NCBI GenBank assembly: GCA_949752745.1
Contig: OX457029.1
Span: forward strand, 14,005,051 to 14,069,050
Direction of reading: 5' to 3'
Source of the DNA: Protula sp. h YS-2021
Lineage: Eukaryota > Annelida > Polychaeta > Sabellida > Serpulidae
DNA: 64,000 nt
Position 1 is the stretch's first letter. The number at the start of each line of letters is the position of its first letter. Both the position numbers and the translations under genes were made by a program. Below the pieces are notes generated by a model that worked only from the letters and a program-made list of their open reading frames with translations, had not been told where the DNA came from and did no database searches. Positions 27,703-41,194 of this stretch are shown in pieces.

Positions 27703-28384
27703 CTGATTCATCTTACTGATTTGCTTCTCTTATTGGCCCAGAATTTAGGAATTTTGTTCAACTTCGATCGTCAGTGTTTTAGGGTTTGTCATCAATATTC
27801 TTATTTGGGGCAAACGACCTTGAAAGCCTTTGTCAAGGTCGATAGCTGAACTATAATAGTTTTATGAGACTCAATAATTACGGAAGATTCATTGTCTGCA
27901 GTTTAAACTAGAAAAATAAAAGTTTCCTGCAATATTTACTTGTTCTTCTATCCTGTTTTCATTCTAAAGTGTTTTATTACCCAAGCTCTACCTGATTTTC
28001 TGAAGTTGTCCCTAATTATCTAAAGGTGTGTCTGATTTTATGAAGTTATCCCTAATTATCTAAAGTTGTGCCTGATTCCCAGGTTTTATGTGGTTCCATT
28101 ATTTTTTATGTCAAGTATTGCTTTGTCGAGTATTGCATCAAACCGAGCATTCTACTTCTGGTTGAGGTTAGCAAGTTGACTAAGCCATGTGATTGAGTTC
28201 AATATTTAATTCATGGGCAGAAATGACTTCTTCCTAGTAGACACCCAACAAATAAGCGATCAGTGCAGAATAATCCATCTGCCGTTACAGTCGCACTTAG
28301 CAGTTTGACAATAGTCGTGACATAACATGATAACGACTGTCACATTAGGAAATCAATATTTTACTGGCCGTTCTGATAACGTTA
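27703..28384. other. Intergenic DNA, nothing recognised
   Basis: AT-rich non-coding sequence. A short tandem pair of 'tgaagttgtccctaattatctaaag' type lies near 27995-28075. Confidence 0.5.
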
Positions 28385-28513
28385 GTGTCATTTTCTCTCC
28401 CTTCCTCTCTCTTCTCTCTTTCTCTTTACCCCTGTCTCTGTCTCTCTCTCACTCTGTCTTTTTCTCCCTTTCCCTCTATCTCCTCTCTCTCTCTTATATA
28501 TATATATATCTCT

Positions 28514-28606
<93 letters not shown>

Positions 28607-28660
28607 TACCTCTCTTACTTTCTCTCCCTCTCTCTTTATCTTTCTTACTCTATTTCTAAC
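28385..28660. repeat. Pyrimidine tract and (TA)n microsatellite
   Basis: CT-rich low-complexity sequence (28390-28495) runs into about 100 bp of TA repeats (28496-28604), then more CT-rich sequence. The open frames here are artefacts of the repeat. Confidence 0.95.
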
Positions 28661-29890
28661 CCCTTTCCATTCTCTTCCAAAATGCGGGTCTCATAAATGT
28701 GTTTTGTCTAAATAAATTTTGTGATAAACAAGAAAATCTCGGCATTGATTATCTTTTAAATGTGTGATGGTCCTGCTATCATTTCTGCAATAGAATTAGT
28801 TGTGCTAAATTTAACCCGCACCTGTCATAGAAGTGGTGTTAATTACATAATTAGTTTCTGTATTGCTCTTATCTGTTCATGTCAAATGGACTAAAATCGG
28901 CCGTACATCTCTTGTTCGTTGTCTTATGAATAATAAATCAGAGCGGGTGCTTTTCCTTGCATTGGTGTGGTACATAATCATAGAAAACGTTAATTATTAA
29001 TGTAAAGCTTAGCGCTAAATTCTTATGTCTATTACCAACAGTTACCAATACATTGTACAGCTGAATAGATGTATCGGTGCATGTATTTTATGCCCCTCTC
29101 TTTTAGCTAAAGTTATTTGAGTATGTACTTATATCTTTCTGTCTATCTTGCTACAAATGTTTCACTTTTGCAGTAATTGCAATTATTTGTAGTTATTAAA
29201 ATTACCGTTTGTGGTTACAACGTAGCATCTTTGTAGCATTGTTTTTCTGGCGATTTTAGCTTTACCAATTTAAACAACCCAATTTGTGCACATCATCTTC
29301 CTGCCAATATTCCTGTTAACTTAATGTCATCATTACTACTCTTTCTGTTTCGTCTTTCGCTGTCCCTTGTTCTTTGTTGTCTGCATGCGTTTTTGTTCTA
29401 TTTTAGCCTCCAAATACTGCTGTTTTTGCTAATATCTCCAATAAACAGATGTACTTTCTTCACTATTTCCTTCAATTATTACCCAAGGAGGTCAAAATTC
29501 AACTACAATAAACTTTATACAAAGCCAAGCTCGCAAGTATGAAAACTGTCTGCGTTGCAAATTTATCAATATGACAATTTTCAAAATCCCACTGTCAAAG
29601 CACTAGTTTAAAAACAAATGCCTAAAATCGTAATACTTTATCTGTTTTGTGATGTGCAAGGCATATGCTTATTCATAAATGTGTACACCTATGAACTTTA
29701 ACTTATTTTTATACTTACTTTAACTTTTTATTTTCTTTTAATTTGTTTGATGTTGCTTGACTGCTTCCCTTTTACATGATATAGATAGAGTCCCGAAATC
29801 TCCCTAATTCTGTGAGGTATGTGATTGTAATGTTGCAGTTTTTATTGTTTTGTAGTTGAAATTACATGACTAATAATGCATGGCCGATTT
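28661..29890. other. Intergenic DNA with homeodomain-type motifs
   Basis: No gene. The stretch 28800-29005 holds CACCTG, TTAATTACATAATTAG and a near-perfect HNF1-type palindrome (28989-29002), a mix resembling an enhancer. This rests on motif appearance only. Confidence 0.35.
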
Positions 29891-29892
29891 TT

Positions 29893-30060
29893 ACAGGACT
29901 GACGGTTAGCCTAAATCACTAATCTGGTAACCTCGAAGTGCCGAGTTCGAATTCGATTCGTGATGGGAAGCACTTTCCTTCCAATCGCGATTTTACTAGG
30001 TTAGATCGTCTATTGCGGTATTATAATGTCCATTGAATCTTTTACTAATTGGAATAAAAC
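29893..30060 (+). repeat. Candidate tRNA-derived SINE fragment
   Basis: The sequence carries an A-box-like stretch (ttagcctaaatcac) and, about 45 bp on, a B-box-like stretch (gagttcgaattc, close to GGTTCGANTCC), the spacing of an internal pol III promoter. A cloverleaf does not fold convincingly by eye, so this is more likely a SINE head or tRNA relic than a working tRNA gene. Confidence 0.3.
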
Positions 30061-32000
30061 GCGTTTCTAAATTCAGCTGCTTCTAAATTCAGATCCATGA
30101 ATGCTTTACTTCACTGCGTAAGGTTCACAATTTCAAGTGACACCAAATTTTGAATCGACCTCACCTATTAAGATCATCCAATATGCACAGCTCAGTGAAT
30201 ATTGGTTGTATTTAAGTTCGTTTAGAGTGTCAAAGGTCCAAATAAGAACAGACTATTCTGGATAAGTAGAAGAATATTTTCCACAAGCTCGGTGTCTCAC
30301 CAGCTATCCGAATGTTGCAAATGAGCACACTTATACGTAAAACCTATTCCATTTTTATAGTAAATGGTGGTGGGTGTTGTTGTGATTTAACTTCGCCATG
30401 GAAAAAGTCGTGTCCTAACCTGTTCTTCACGGCCGACAGCCCAGGAGACAGGGGCGTTGAGATTATCCCCCAGAGATTAGCAATCGGCTGGCTATACTGC
30501 AACTGCTTAGCGGATATCCCTTGTCTAGCTCAGGAGTATATTAACAACAAGGAACAGCCGCCATTTTCCTTGCCATCAGGCGATGGTCGCCGCTCCTCGT
30601 ACGCCGCAAAATTACAGAGAATCCTCAACCCCTCCCATTCGCACGCCCCCTTCGCAGGCGTACGCAGTACTGGAAAGCGAGATTAGTGTTGGACTTTATA
30701 AAGTTTCTCACAAACAGTTTCGAATCGAATTTTGTCTGAAAGTCGTCTACAGCCGCCACGATGCTATTGACGTTGGAGATATTCCACGTGCTTCTCCGAG
30801 CCCGTGTTGCAATCGTTGGTGAATCTGTTGACTTGTTGACTATTGTATGGGGCTTACCGAGCTGTGCGTTGTTTTCCCTAAAAGTAGGCTGTAAAGATGC
30901 ATACACCTAACAAGTAGGTGTCGCTATCGCCCACTGAAGAGGTCAGAGTGGTTCAGCTGCCTGTATTCGTAGTCATATCTCATGCAGCAGGTGAGGGGAT
31001 AGCACATGTATGCGCATTTCACCACATTGCACCGGTTTCTAACCTCGGATGACTCGAGCTGACCGGAGCTGTAGCCGTGCCCTATCACCCATTGCTACCA
31101 CGCCGTCTTTTCTGGTGAGGCTTTTCTAGCCGCGAGACTCGGGAAGACCACGTTCGCGTTCCCCTACGCAGTCAGCACTGTGCCTGTCCTCCTGACCCGC
31201 AGGAACGAGCTTCAGAAGTTTTGAACGAAGCGAGATATATTGTTTCCTGGGGTTTTTCCTGTCAAAAAGGGGTCTTCTATGGGGACTGATGTCTCGTTCA
31301 GCGACTCCAGAAATGCTGTCATCCACGTGTGTCAATGCACTGCAAGTTTCCTAACGTTAGGGGGTTGTCTATTAACCCACCCTGTTGGTTGAACTTCCCT
31401 CGCTGCCGTCGTTGTCTGTCATCTCGCTTACTGCTGCTTCAAGGACACACTGCCCGGCTAATACATTATCAATAAGCGAGAGTCAATCCAAATAGAAAAG
31501 ATTTCCAATCTAAGCTGTCAGGAGCTTTTTCTTTGCCAATTCACGAAGACCTCTAGTAGCAGATTCGGCCTGCTGTTCTTCCATCTTTGGCTATTTTGAA
31601 TGTTGGCGTGCCACAACTCGCTACTAGCTGTGCTACGAACCAAATAAGGTTCCAGAACGTGATGTTGCCGTTCCCTGTGATGTTTAGCTACAATTGCGAT
31701 ATGAAACGTGGAAAGGGTGATTTGTATACAGCAGGAACTCTGTCTTAGGTAGTCAGTTGGTTAGTGAGCACAAGGCGAGACAAATAGCGGTATGTGGAAA
31801 TGGCGACAAAGATGTCTAATGACATCGTGCGTGTTCACTGTCGGGTATGGAAAGTTTATATGGTTGTTTCAAACAATTGCAGCCCAGGGAAAATTTTGTC
31901 CCTTTTACCTAGACAGTGAATACGCCATAAAGCATACGGCCGCGACCGTTTTAAACGAAAATAAACTTTATTTTATTCAATAAAGACAACTTACCCTCAA
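30061..32000. other. Intergenic DNA with a GC-richer patch
   Basis: Positions 30400-31450 are GC-richer than the surroundings and contain an exact YY1-like GCCGCCATTTT (30557-30567). Short frames here (up to 124 codons) have no recognised motif and overlap on both strands. It could be a promoter or a conserved non-coding element. Confidence 0.35.
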
Positions 32001-32110
32001 GCAGCACACAGTAAAACAGAGCAGCACACGGTAAAACAGAGCAGCACACGGTAAAACAGAGCAGCACACGGTAAAACAGAGCAGCACACGGTAAAACAGA
32101 GCAGCACACG
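32001..32110. repeat. 20-bp minisatellite
   Basis: About 5.5 nearly perfect copies of gcagcacacggtaaaacaga, with starts every 20 bp from 32001 to 32101. Confidence 0.95.
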
Positions 32111-32416
32111 AAAAATCATACTTGCCGCCGCCTCCCACCATTCGTTACAATTTAATTTTAACAACAAAACCACTAACAAAGGTTACAATATTGTCCAGCG
32201 AAGTTGTGGCCAAGGAAAATGTCCCATCAATATTAATGTGGATTAATGGGAATCTATCTGGTACACCAATACACAGCGGGCAAGAAGCTCGATACTGGGG
32301 AAGATTAAAACAAAACAATGACAGGGTGGAATCAGCTGCAGAAAATTACACCTTAAGCCATAATTAAAATATTATATATTCTAATATATTCACACAAAAT
32401 ATCGGTGGAGATAAGG
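32111..32416. other. Intergenic DNA, nothing recognised
   Basis: Non-coding spacer of about 0.3 kb between two minisatellites. It has a short + frame with no known motif. Confidence 0.5.
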
Positions 32417-32541
32417 AAAACAGCCATAATATCTCGAGTTATATAAGAAAAACAGCCATGATGCCTCGAGTTATATAAGGAAAACAACCATGATGTCTCG
32501 AGATATATAAGCAAAACAGCCATGATGCCTCGAGTTATATG
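32417..32541. repeat. ~34-bp minisatellite
   Basis: Four diverged units of the form aaaacagccatgatgcctcgagttatataag. Confidence 0.85.
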
Positions 32542-33599
32542 TACGAACCTAAAAGTCATTGTAACAAGGACTTACTCCGACGTGTGAATAAGGGTTATAT
32601 TTTCAAGATCATTTGCTTGATTCCCACTTGCAAACTGAGTGTCCAAATTGTTGCTTTAGTAGTTAATCTTAATGTTTCTTTCATTTTTCTCCATTTTCTG
32701 GATTTTTGTGGTAAACTAAACATATGTCAAGGTCAAATTTAGGTAAAAATGTTGTTAAAACTTTACTTATCACGAAAACTGACTAGGAACTTGGCTCAAA
32801 ACCGTCCATGGCAGGGCGATTCTGATATCGGAAGTACAGGAAGTCAAATGCTATCTCGACCACTTTTAAAGAACGTCCAACACATGTTTGGTGAGAAGTA
32901 ATTGGTCGTGAATTTGAATTTGCGAAGCATAAATCACGTAGCATTTATTTCTCGAAAACTACGTCGTTATAAGTAACACATAATTACACTTGGGGATTTT
33001 CAATCTCCATAGTTTATTGAATCCGTACGATACCGTAGGGCGTTTCCGCATGATTCCTTCTTTCCGTTACACTCTTGCCACCCGTACTGGTCTTGGACGG
33101 TTAGGGCTAGGAGGACCAAATTTGACAGAAACACGCTGTAAGATGTCTCAGTGGTCCACCTGATTATTTAGAAATTCATAAAATTCAAAAATTTTATATG
33201 CAAAGATGCACATTGAAATTTTGCAATTTTAGCCCAAATATTAGACTACAGTAGCCCATATTACAGCATGCTGACTATCTATCGACACTATCGCCAACAA
33301 GTTAGCGAATATTGCTCGCACGTGCTATGTGCTGTATATTGCCGTTTGCCTGAACAGCAAATATCCCCGGTGTGCTTATTTTACACATTTCACACTTTAG
33401 TCTCTTTCATTTTGCGTTTTCAGATTCCGTTACTGTAACAAGAAAAGCAAACAAGCATGTCCAAGGACATGACCCAGCCGAGTTACCAAACAAGGAAAGA
33501 GAAAAAACTCTGAAACGAATACTGTTCAGTCCAAAAATGAAGCCTGTAAAATGCATTTAATTCGAATTTGGAAGCTACTCGAAAAGGGATGTTGGAGGG
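32542..33599. other. Intergenic DNA, nothing recognised
   Basis: AT-rich non-coding sequence. Short frames lack motifs. Confidence 0.5.
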
Positions 33600-34200
33600 G
33601 TTGGGTTTTGACGATTCATATATTTACCGACATTTACACAATTTTACAATTTTTTTAAAATTCCACCATTTCGGCATTTTTTTGTCATTTGCGAAAAAAA
33701 TGCAAAGTTCAGGTGGAGAAGCACCTAAGAAACTTTCGATTAAAAGTTAATAGCTATTTGAAAAAGACTGAGAGAAATGAATGGTTTGACAATTTAGTTA
33801 TTTACTACCATTTATTCCAGTTTTTGCCAAACTTCAAAGTCCCGCCATTTCGGCAGTTTTTGGCTAGCCGCAAAAAATAATAGCCTGGTAGGCGAACCCT
33901 TGAGGAATATCCCTGCGTAACACCTAAACGACTGGAGTAAAACTGTAGGAGTAGCATTTTAAAAATGAATCAAAACGGTGCCGCCATTTTGTCAGTTTTT
34001 CATCAATCGTCAAAAATGTAATAGCCAGGTAAGGGACCACCCAAGGAACATCCCTGCATAATATTAAAACGATGGCAGCAAAACTGTTGGAGGAGTAGCA
34101 TTTTAAAGAAAAAGTTTAACATACGCACATATGTACATAAGCACATACATTCCAACCCCCTGTAGTGATACGACTATCCCAGTCCGACAAAGTCGGCTGG
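33600..34200. repeat. Decayed dispersed repeat with internal duplications
   Basis: Similar modules recur at about 33640, 33820 and 33975 ('ccgccatttcggcagtttttgg' type) and at about 33885 and 34030 ('ggaatatccctgcgtaac...ggagtagcatttta' type). The stretch ends in a short imperfect palindrome around 'agtccgacaaagtcggctgggttaaaaa', which resembles the end of a dispersed repeat. Family not identified. Confidence 0.55.
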
Positions 34201-35438
34201 GTTAAAAAAGTGAGTTTCTATACACGAAGAGCGATCCATCCATGTGTGATATGGTTGTTATAATATGACGCTATAATAATTTCAACATTTTGACGTTTCA
34301 TCAAAATCCACACCTTTTGTGTCAAAGACGTTAATCTGTGTTCGTAACCAATCAAAACCAAATTACAACCAGATTTAATATTGCGATTGGACCGGGTCAC
34401 TAACAAACCTCAGATCGACTTTTTATCTACGTCACAATGTTTACTGGCATTTGGCATGTCAAAAGCTGTATTGCATAGAGTTTTGATGCAACTGGCAATT
34501 TCGCATGTCTTTTAACAAAGGATTTTTTTAAAAGATTTCTGAATTTTAAAATGTTCAGAATCATATTTTGCCCCAAATGTAATTTTCGCTTCTCGGTAGA
34601 GAACACGGTCTAGTTTTACTTTGTGGTTTATCCAAGTGGGTCATTCTGCGGAATTCGGCCTACTTGCCTTTGTTTTTTAAGCTTTTATCATGATATTTTT
34701 TTTCAACAATTTATCAGAACGAGATCCATAATTTTGTTTTTACATGTGCTTGCGTGCAAAGTATTATTTCCCCCAAATGAAGCTGGATAATTTCTTATTT
34801 TTTCCTCTTTAATTTGCTATTTTATGATGTTCTTTAGGGGTTTTTATCAATTTGTGTCAAAGCCACTCTCGTTTCTTTTTTTTTTTTTTTTACATAAACG
34901 GCTGATAGAATTTATTAAATATTTTCCCCCTTTGTTTTACAAAAAAAGACTGTATCTCATCATATTGGATTCTTGTCAATTTCTCAGGGTCTAATAACTC
35001 GGCTTAAGTGCCAAAGATTGACATCTTATGATCGACAGTGGCATCTTTCTTCAATTCCCTCCAGGCTCCATTACTCCCTTGGAATCTCAATATTTTTTTC
35101 TCTCAGGCCAAGCGTACATTTCGTCTGTTTACCAATCCAACTGAGCGCTAAGCTTGAGGCGACACTAATGAAAAATAAACTCTGGTAAATCAGGCTTCTA
35201 TTTTAAAAGTGTTTCCTATACTGCTAATTCCAGGAGTTCGAGGAAAAGCAAGCAAAGCACTTAATTGCCAGCTGCAGTTTTTTTAACCGACTCCCTGGCC
35301 ATTTTGTACCGGTGTAACAGTATATGTTGCCCACTGTACAGCTTCCCTGCGTTGGGGGGGGGGGGGGGGAATAGACTAGTCTATCCTCCCCCATCTGGTA
35401 TTTTTTGCCCCCAGTTGTTATCTCTATAATTATTATTA

Positions 35439-35476
<38 letters not shown>

Positions 35477-37380
35477 GCTGTCGTTGTTGTTGTTGCTTCG
35501 ACTGGTTCCATTTTTACTGCTACTTTTAACGCTTTGTGCATTCCTCTTTAAGCGACCCCTCGTAATCGCCAAAAAGGACAGCAAAAACACACGTATCTTT
35601 TTCATTAAAAAAACAACAACAAAAACAAAAACAAAACAAAAAATAACAATAAAAAAACTTCATTTTATTGTTATTTATTTTGCATGTTGTTTGCAACACT
35701 ATAGCCTCACGCACCTATAGTAATTCAAATATACAAGGTTATCTTGGACATCTCGTTTCGGTGCCTTTAAAGATACTTTATATGAAGTAGTTTAAATTAT
35801 GTATTTATTTTTATCAACAGTGGCCTGTGCGTCTTTTCCTCTTCAACCTCTAAACCTGTCTATCTTGGAAAAATTATACATTTAAGCACTTAACTCTCTT
35901 TTATTTTGCAGCGTTTATTAAGGAGGCCCAGTAGGGTAATTCAGCGGTCGCCCCCAAAAGTAGCAACATTTAAGCATTTGAAGCAACCTTAAGGCTCATT
36001 GAAAAGAAACATCGTTTTCTTCCTGCGGGTCGTGAAGGGCCCATTGAAAAACGCAACCCTTTAGCACCGAGTGGGTCAATGAGGCTAATTCCCCTTCATA
36101 GTTTGGTTTGTCATTTGCACACCATTTTGGCTTAGGTATACCAAAAAAGAATATCAGCAGGTATTATAGAATTATTTACAATGCTGCACAGGAGTAAAAC
36201 CTTTGTCCATGTGAAGTTTTCACACCACTGTTAAACAAGCTAATCTGTTGGCATTTAGATCCACAAAGAGTGACATCTAGCGACTCATTGGCTGGAGTAA
36301 AGTATAACAAATGTATATTTAACCACATAAATGTTGCATCAGACTTCATAATATAGATGTAACCACTGCTTTGGATTTCGGTTTACACATTTAATCTTAA
36401 AACTGATTTCTGTACAATATCTTTGGGATATCTGCTAAATTTCTTAAAATGAAAAAATCTCAGAGACCAAAAGTTTCCTATTTAAAAGAGGAAGCTACTT
36501 CCTAAAAGTTATATGCGTTATCTTTTTTCTTGAATTTCCCACATATATCTTTCAATCGTGATAGGTCCTAAACTCAAGTATTTTTTCCTCATAAAATGCC
36601 TGTTATAATGTTCCATGCTGCAGTTGTAGAAAGTTGTTCAGTTTAACCGTTTATTTTCACGAAAATCACATGTGAATTGGAATTACTTTAAAATATACTG
36701 GACCAAAAAATTTTACAGGGGCATCAGATTTTTTCATGCAGTCGAAATTTCTCTACGTTTCGTAAGGATATTCGGTATCCATTTTTTATTATTTTATTGA
36801 TTCGTGTAAATAAACAACTAAGAAAAGATGACACTATCAGCAATCTTGACCTGCTTTGTATGTAAAACAACGCGTTTCTTCTCCGGGAGTAAGATGTGTA
36901 GATCACTCCATCTAACCTTAAGGTTATCAGCAGCAAATTTATGCCGATTTCTAATCAGTTGTGGCACTTGCCCGGAGGGTTCGTCACCAAGCCCTGATCC
37001 CAATTGACCTCAAACACTTACTTTTTTTGCAAGTAAAACACACATTTGTCAAAGCCCAGTTCGTTCTGAACGACTGACAGGAAATCGACGGGGACACGCA
37101 GCAATAACTACCCCGGTTAGGAGATCAAACAAGGCGCGAACTTCTGCATCTTCCCCTGATCGGTTATCAATGACTCGGCTTTGTCTCCGGTCGCCCACAA
37201 CGCACCGAGCCCGGGCCGAAGCAAGCCAAAGGTCACAATCTTTCCTACAGATCATAAGGCTCTTTGAATTCCAATCTTTCTATTTCAGAAATTATTGGTT
37301 ATGGTGTCTGAGCGAACAGGGGATTTTGGGAATAATTTTGACAGCCAAATAAGAGAATAGATGTGCTGCGGATAGCTGCC
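34201..37380. other. Intergenic DNA, no supported gene
   Basis: AT-rich. It includes a T run (34879-34891), a G run (35355-35368), an ATT microsatellite (35427-35475) and an A-rich tract (35605-35655). No coding frame with recognisable content. Confidence 0.5.
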
Positions 37381-37500
37381 TGCCTTATTTGCATATATGA
37401 TGGCGTTGTAATGAGATTGTCTTTCATCAAAGTGGGGATAATTTATGTGGTGCTTACACGAGCTGCGACACCAACGTGACACGCTGCGGATGGGAGCTAG
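37381..37500. promoter_or_regulatory. Candidate enhancer patch with POU octamer and TCF-like sites
   Basis: A perfect octamer ATTTGCAT (37387-37394) lies about 30 bp from CATCAAAG (37425-37432), the reverse complement of the TCF/LEF core CTTTGATG. The surrounding 120 bp has higher complexity than its flanks. Function is inferred from motifs alone. Confidence 0.25.
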
Positions 37501-38639
37501 GTGCCTCTATAATTACCACAAAATTATCCTAACAGCCCCCTGATTTAACTATTCAAACCGAGAAAATGTATATCTCTTCGTGTAAATTAATACACTGTAA
37601 CTGAAAGATACTAACAGACATATTTACCCACTTCAACGATAAACTTAACCACATCTCTCACATAAAAATCCATTAAGGGGATACATTTGGGGGGGGGGGG
37701 GGTGGTTACAGCAGGGTTTAAAATGTTGTCACAGCAATTAGCGTTTTAAAGTAAGCGTGTATCATAGACCAGTGATTGCACAAATACCTTTGATGTAATG
37801 AGGGAGGGTGTTATGTATAAATATTTTTCTTTTTAAACCTTGCGTTTAATGGTATGCCGAGCCGACCCTAAATTCGTTTCTTCTGCCTGCTCGAGCCTTA
37901 TGCCATAAGTGAGGTAATTGTTGCATCAAACGCCACATTATTAATCCCCTCCCCCCTTCCCCCTCCCCCCTCCCCCCTCGGCTATGCACAGCTAATGAAA
38001 TATGGAAAGGTGGCGGTGAAATATTTACTAGTTCTGTGCAGATCACCACAATAGATCAGCCCATAGCGAGATGTAAGTTGCAAATAAATAAAAAATCAAT
38101 CGTGTTTGATTTGGAATTACGATGAGCCCTATTTTTTCCTGCAGGGCGGGCACAGACCCATGCAGCTGCATGAATATTTTCTCAGCAGCGCAATAAGAAC
38201 CAGCCAAAACGATGTCGGATTAGATTGAATTAAGCAAACCCATCCTCCTGCCTGATTGATTAATTGGCAATGTTTGAGTACGAAGTTGGGGCCAATTTGG
38301 CTGTTTAAACCTTGAAATTAACTCCCCGAGTGATCCAACAACAGCATTGGATTGTCTAGAAAACAACTTCAACGCCGTTGCGTAGAAACGGGCCGAGTTG
38401 CGTCAGTTCGTGACTTTTAAGGTGTTCCATATCAAAATAATGGCATCAACAGTGTGGAGTTATTTTAGACTCTTTGCCATTTTTAACCTTTCAACCCAGA
38501 ACTTTACTTAAACAGCTACAGCACTGCGAGCTTTGGATTACTGACAACAACAAAAACAACAAAAATTGGCTGGAAAATGTGGTTTTTTTCGCACTTCCGC
38601 TACAAAATGAAAAAAAAAAATACCATGATTTTTTTTCAA
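37501..38639. other. Intergenic DNA with a possible conserved element
   Basis: No gene. A G run lies at 37689-37701 and a C-rich tract at 37944-37977. The stretch 38090-38350 is of moderate GC content and high complexity, with tgcatgaatatt, ggattaga and tgattgattaattgg motifs, which looks more like a regulatory element than neutral spacer. Confidence 0.35.
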
Positions 38640-38649
38640 ATATGATCAG

Positions 38650-38830
38650 AAATAGACCATGGGTATCCGGAATATCGGTGCTACAAAGGATGCGATCCGG
38701 AATATCGGGGCTACAATGGATGAGACCAGCATCGTATCCGGAATATCGGGCTACAATAGATGAGATCCGGAATATCGGGGCTACAATGGATGCGACCAGC
38801 ATCGTATCCGAAATATGGATGAGACCATAG
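38650..38830. repeat. 'atccggaatatcgg' minisatellite
   Basis: About five irregular units built from atccggaatatcggggctacaatggatg, with alternating inserts of agaccagcatcgt. Confidence 0.85.
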
Positions 38831-39195
38831 CGATGTCTAAGCTGCAACAAAAAAATGATGTGAATTTAAAATCAGTCATATTTAAAAACGACAACAAATC
38901 TTTGAAAATATCGGTTGAGTATCATCTGTCATTTAATAAAACCCGAACCATCAGGTTCTATATCAAATAAACGATATTCATAATTCATTGGTGTTTAAAA
39001 GCGAATTGAATATCTAATATATGAGAGATAATAAATATCCCTCAAGAAACAGTATCTTAATAATATGCATCGTCTTTTCTTAAGGGCTGAAAGTGGGTGA
39101 TAGATTATGTATGGAAGCCTTGCACTTCATATTATTCAAAGCAGAACCACGGGATAATGACGTCAAGTATATTCAGACCACCCTTGTGTCATTCG
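38831..39195. other. Intergenic DNA, nothing recognised
   Basis: AT-rich spacer without coding frames. Confidence 0.5.
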
Positions 39196-39600
39196 AGCCA
39201 TTTCTTCTGTACGAACCAAGAGAGAGATTTCCTCCAGATCTCTGTGTATACCCATTAGATATCTGTAAACCAAGAGAGAGATTTTCTGCAGAGCTCTGTG
39301 CATAACCCTAGATTTCTGTGTATGCCCCTAGATATCTATGTTTAACCCTAGATCTCTGTGTATAATCCCCTAGATATCTTTGCTAGCCCCCGAGACATCT
39401 GTGTATACCCCCTAGATATCTGTGTATAGCCCCTTGATCTCTATATACACCCCTAGATATATTGTGTACCCCTGGATATCTGTGTATACCCCTAGATATC
39501 TGTGTATGTCCCTAGATATCTATGTTTAACCCTAGATCTCTGTGTATAATCCCCTAGATCTCTTTGCTAGGCCACGAGACATCTGTGTACCCCCCGGACG
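39196..39600. repeat. 'ctagatatctgtgtatacccc' minisatellite
   Basis: Roughly sixteen diverged units of 20-27 bp built on ccctagatatctgtgtata. There is also a longer two-copy duplication of about 37 bp at its left end (aaccaagagagagattt). Confidence 0.85.
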
Positions 39601-41194
39601 CAAGAAACTACGTAAAAGTTTCATAGCTCTAAAATCACTTTAATTAATTGATAATTGGTTATTTTATTTTAAAGAAATGAAACGGGATAAAGTGTACTAC
39701 CCAAATGAAGCTCACCTGCGAAAATACTGTAATCAGCTTTGGTGGGGGGTGGGGGGGGGTGGAGGGGGTAGCCGATTCTTACAAGCTGTGTGCTTGAATG
39801 TTCCATCATGAATCCAGACCAAAAAAATTTTGAAAAAATCATTTAAAGGATGCTTGAGGAAGAAAGTCTCTTGCATTCTGTAGTGGGGTTAGTTTATTGT
39901 AGAATAACCGAGGAAAGCCCTGATCTGTTTGTTGTGTTCACATATGGACACACTTAATGTGTGCAGGAAAGGCACTCCACGGGTCATAAATGAAGACCAA
40001 AACTAATTTGACAAAGGTAGAAAGAGGTGGGAATATTTGCCTGCCGCACACATGACCTCGGTGAATCGTATTTTGGAAAAAAAAAACGAGAAGTGAAGAA
40101 ATTTTATTTAATATGAAAAGTTTTTGGGAACAACCTTTAAAAAAATACAATTCTGAAAGGAAACTAGAACGAATACATTAATTATCCCTTCACTAAAACA
40201 TGCGTTAAACCACCTTTTAAAACAGTTCTAATTTTCAAACAATTTTAATTTTCAAACGCATACGATTTTAAATTATTGATTTGAAAATTAGGGTAATTTG
40301 ATGAATAAGATAACGATCAAATTCACGTTGACCGCGTCATGCGTACAGGTTGACTTTACATCACCCACCATTCTTTGCATGCAAGCTTTCAAAATACAAG
40401 TTGGTTTGAATGTTTAGCATGCAACGGTTTGAAAGTATCGCGTGCACACTGGCAAAACGAAACCTCAGAAGTGTCTTTGAAAGTTCCCTGCGGGAAAAGC
40501 AGTGCTCCTTTTCTAATTGCCGTAACTGTAATCATGAACTGGAAACATGTAATCTAGTAAAAAGTTTGAACTATGGCACAGAAAATTATATTGCGTGTTT
40601 GATCGAAGAAAAATGAATCGCACTTTATGTCACAGTGGTAAGAAGGGGATTTAAATCTTGATGTTTTCACGGTTTAAGAACCGTCTTTGGAGTTTAAAAT
40701 CGTTTTCTGGCTTGTTAAGTTCATGTGCTGCCATGTAAATAATGCGTGCAAAATATATTTGTGTTTTTAAGTACACATAATTGATCTTGCTGTATATTTG
40801 CTTATTTATTTTAGCACACTGATCAAACGATCTAGCAAAACTGGAGCTCTGGTGAAGATATTGAACGGTAAATACAATTAGATAATTTTTATAATTATTT
40901 AACTTCGTCCCTTCCAAAATAACTGAAATAAAGCCGAAGGCACAAACTCTGCTGTCACATCAAAGAAAATCTGTTTGTGGAGGTGCTGTAATTTAAATGT
41001 GAATAAAAAATAATTAAACAACTATTATAACACGCACCAAGTGACAATGACCTCCCGTATAATGTAATGATAAGTAAAAATTACGTTCGCTAACCGCGCA
41101 CGAAACTTCGTGGGCCACATTCACACGAACGTCACAAGTATAAGCCAACGCGACTCTGATATCGAAAAAGAGGGTGTTTATGTTTACGCGTTAT
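39601..41194. other. Intergenic DNA, nothing recognised
   Basis: AT-rich, with one G-rich tract (39743-39770). No coding evidence. Confidence 0.5.
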
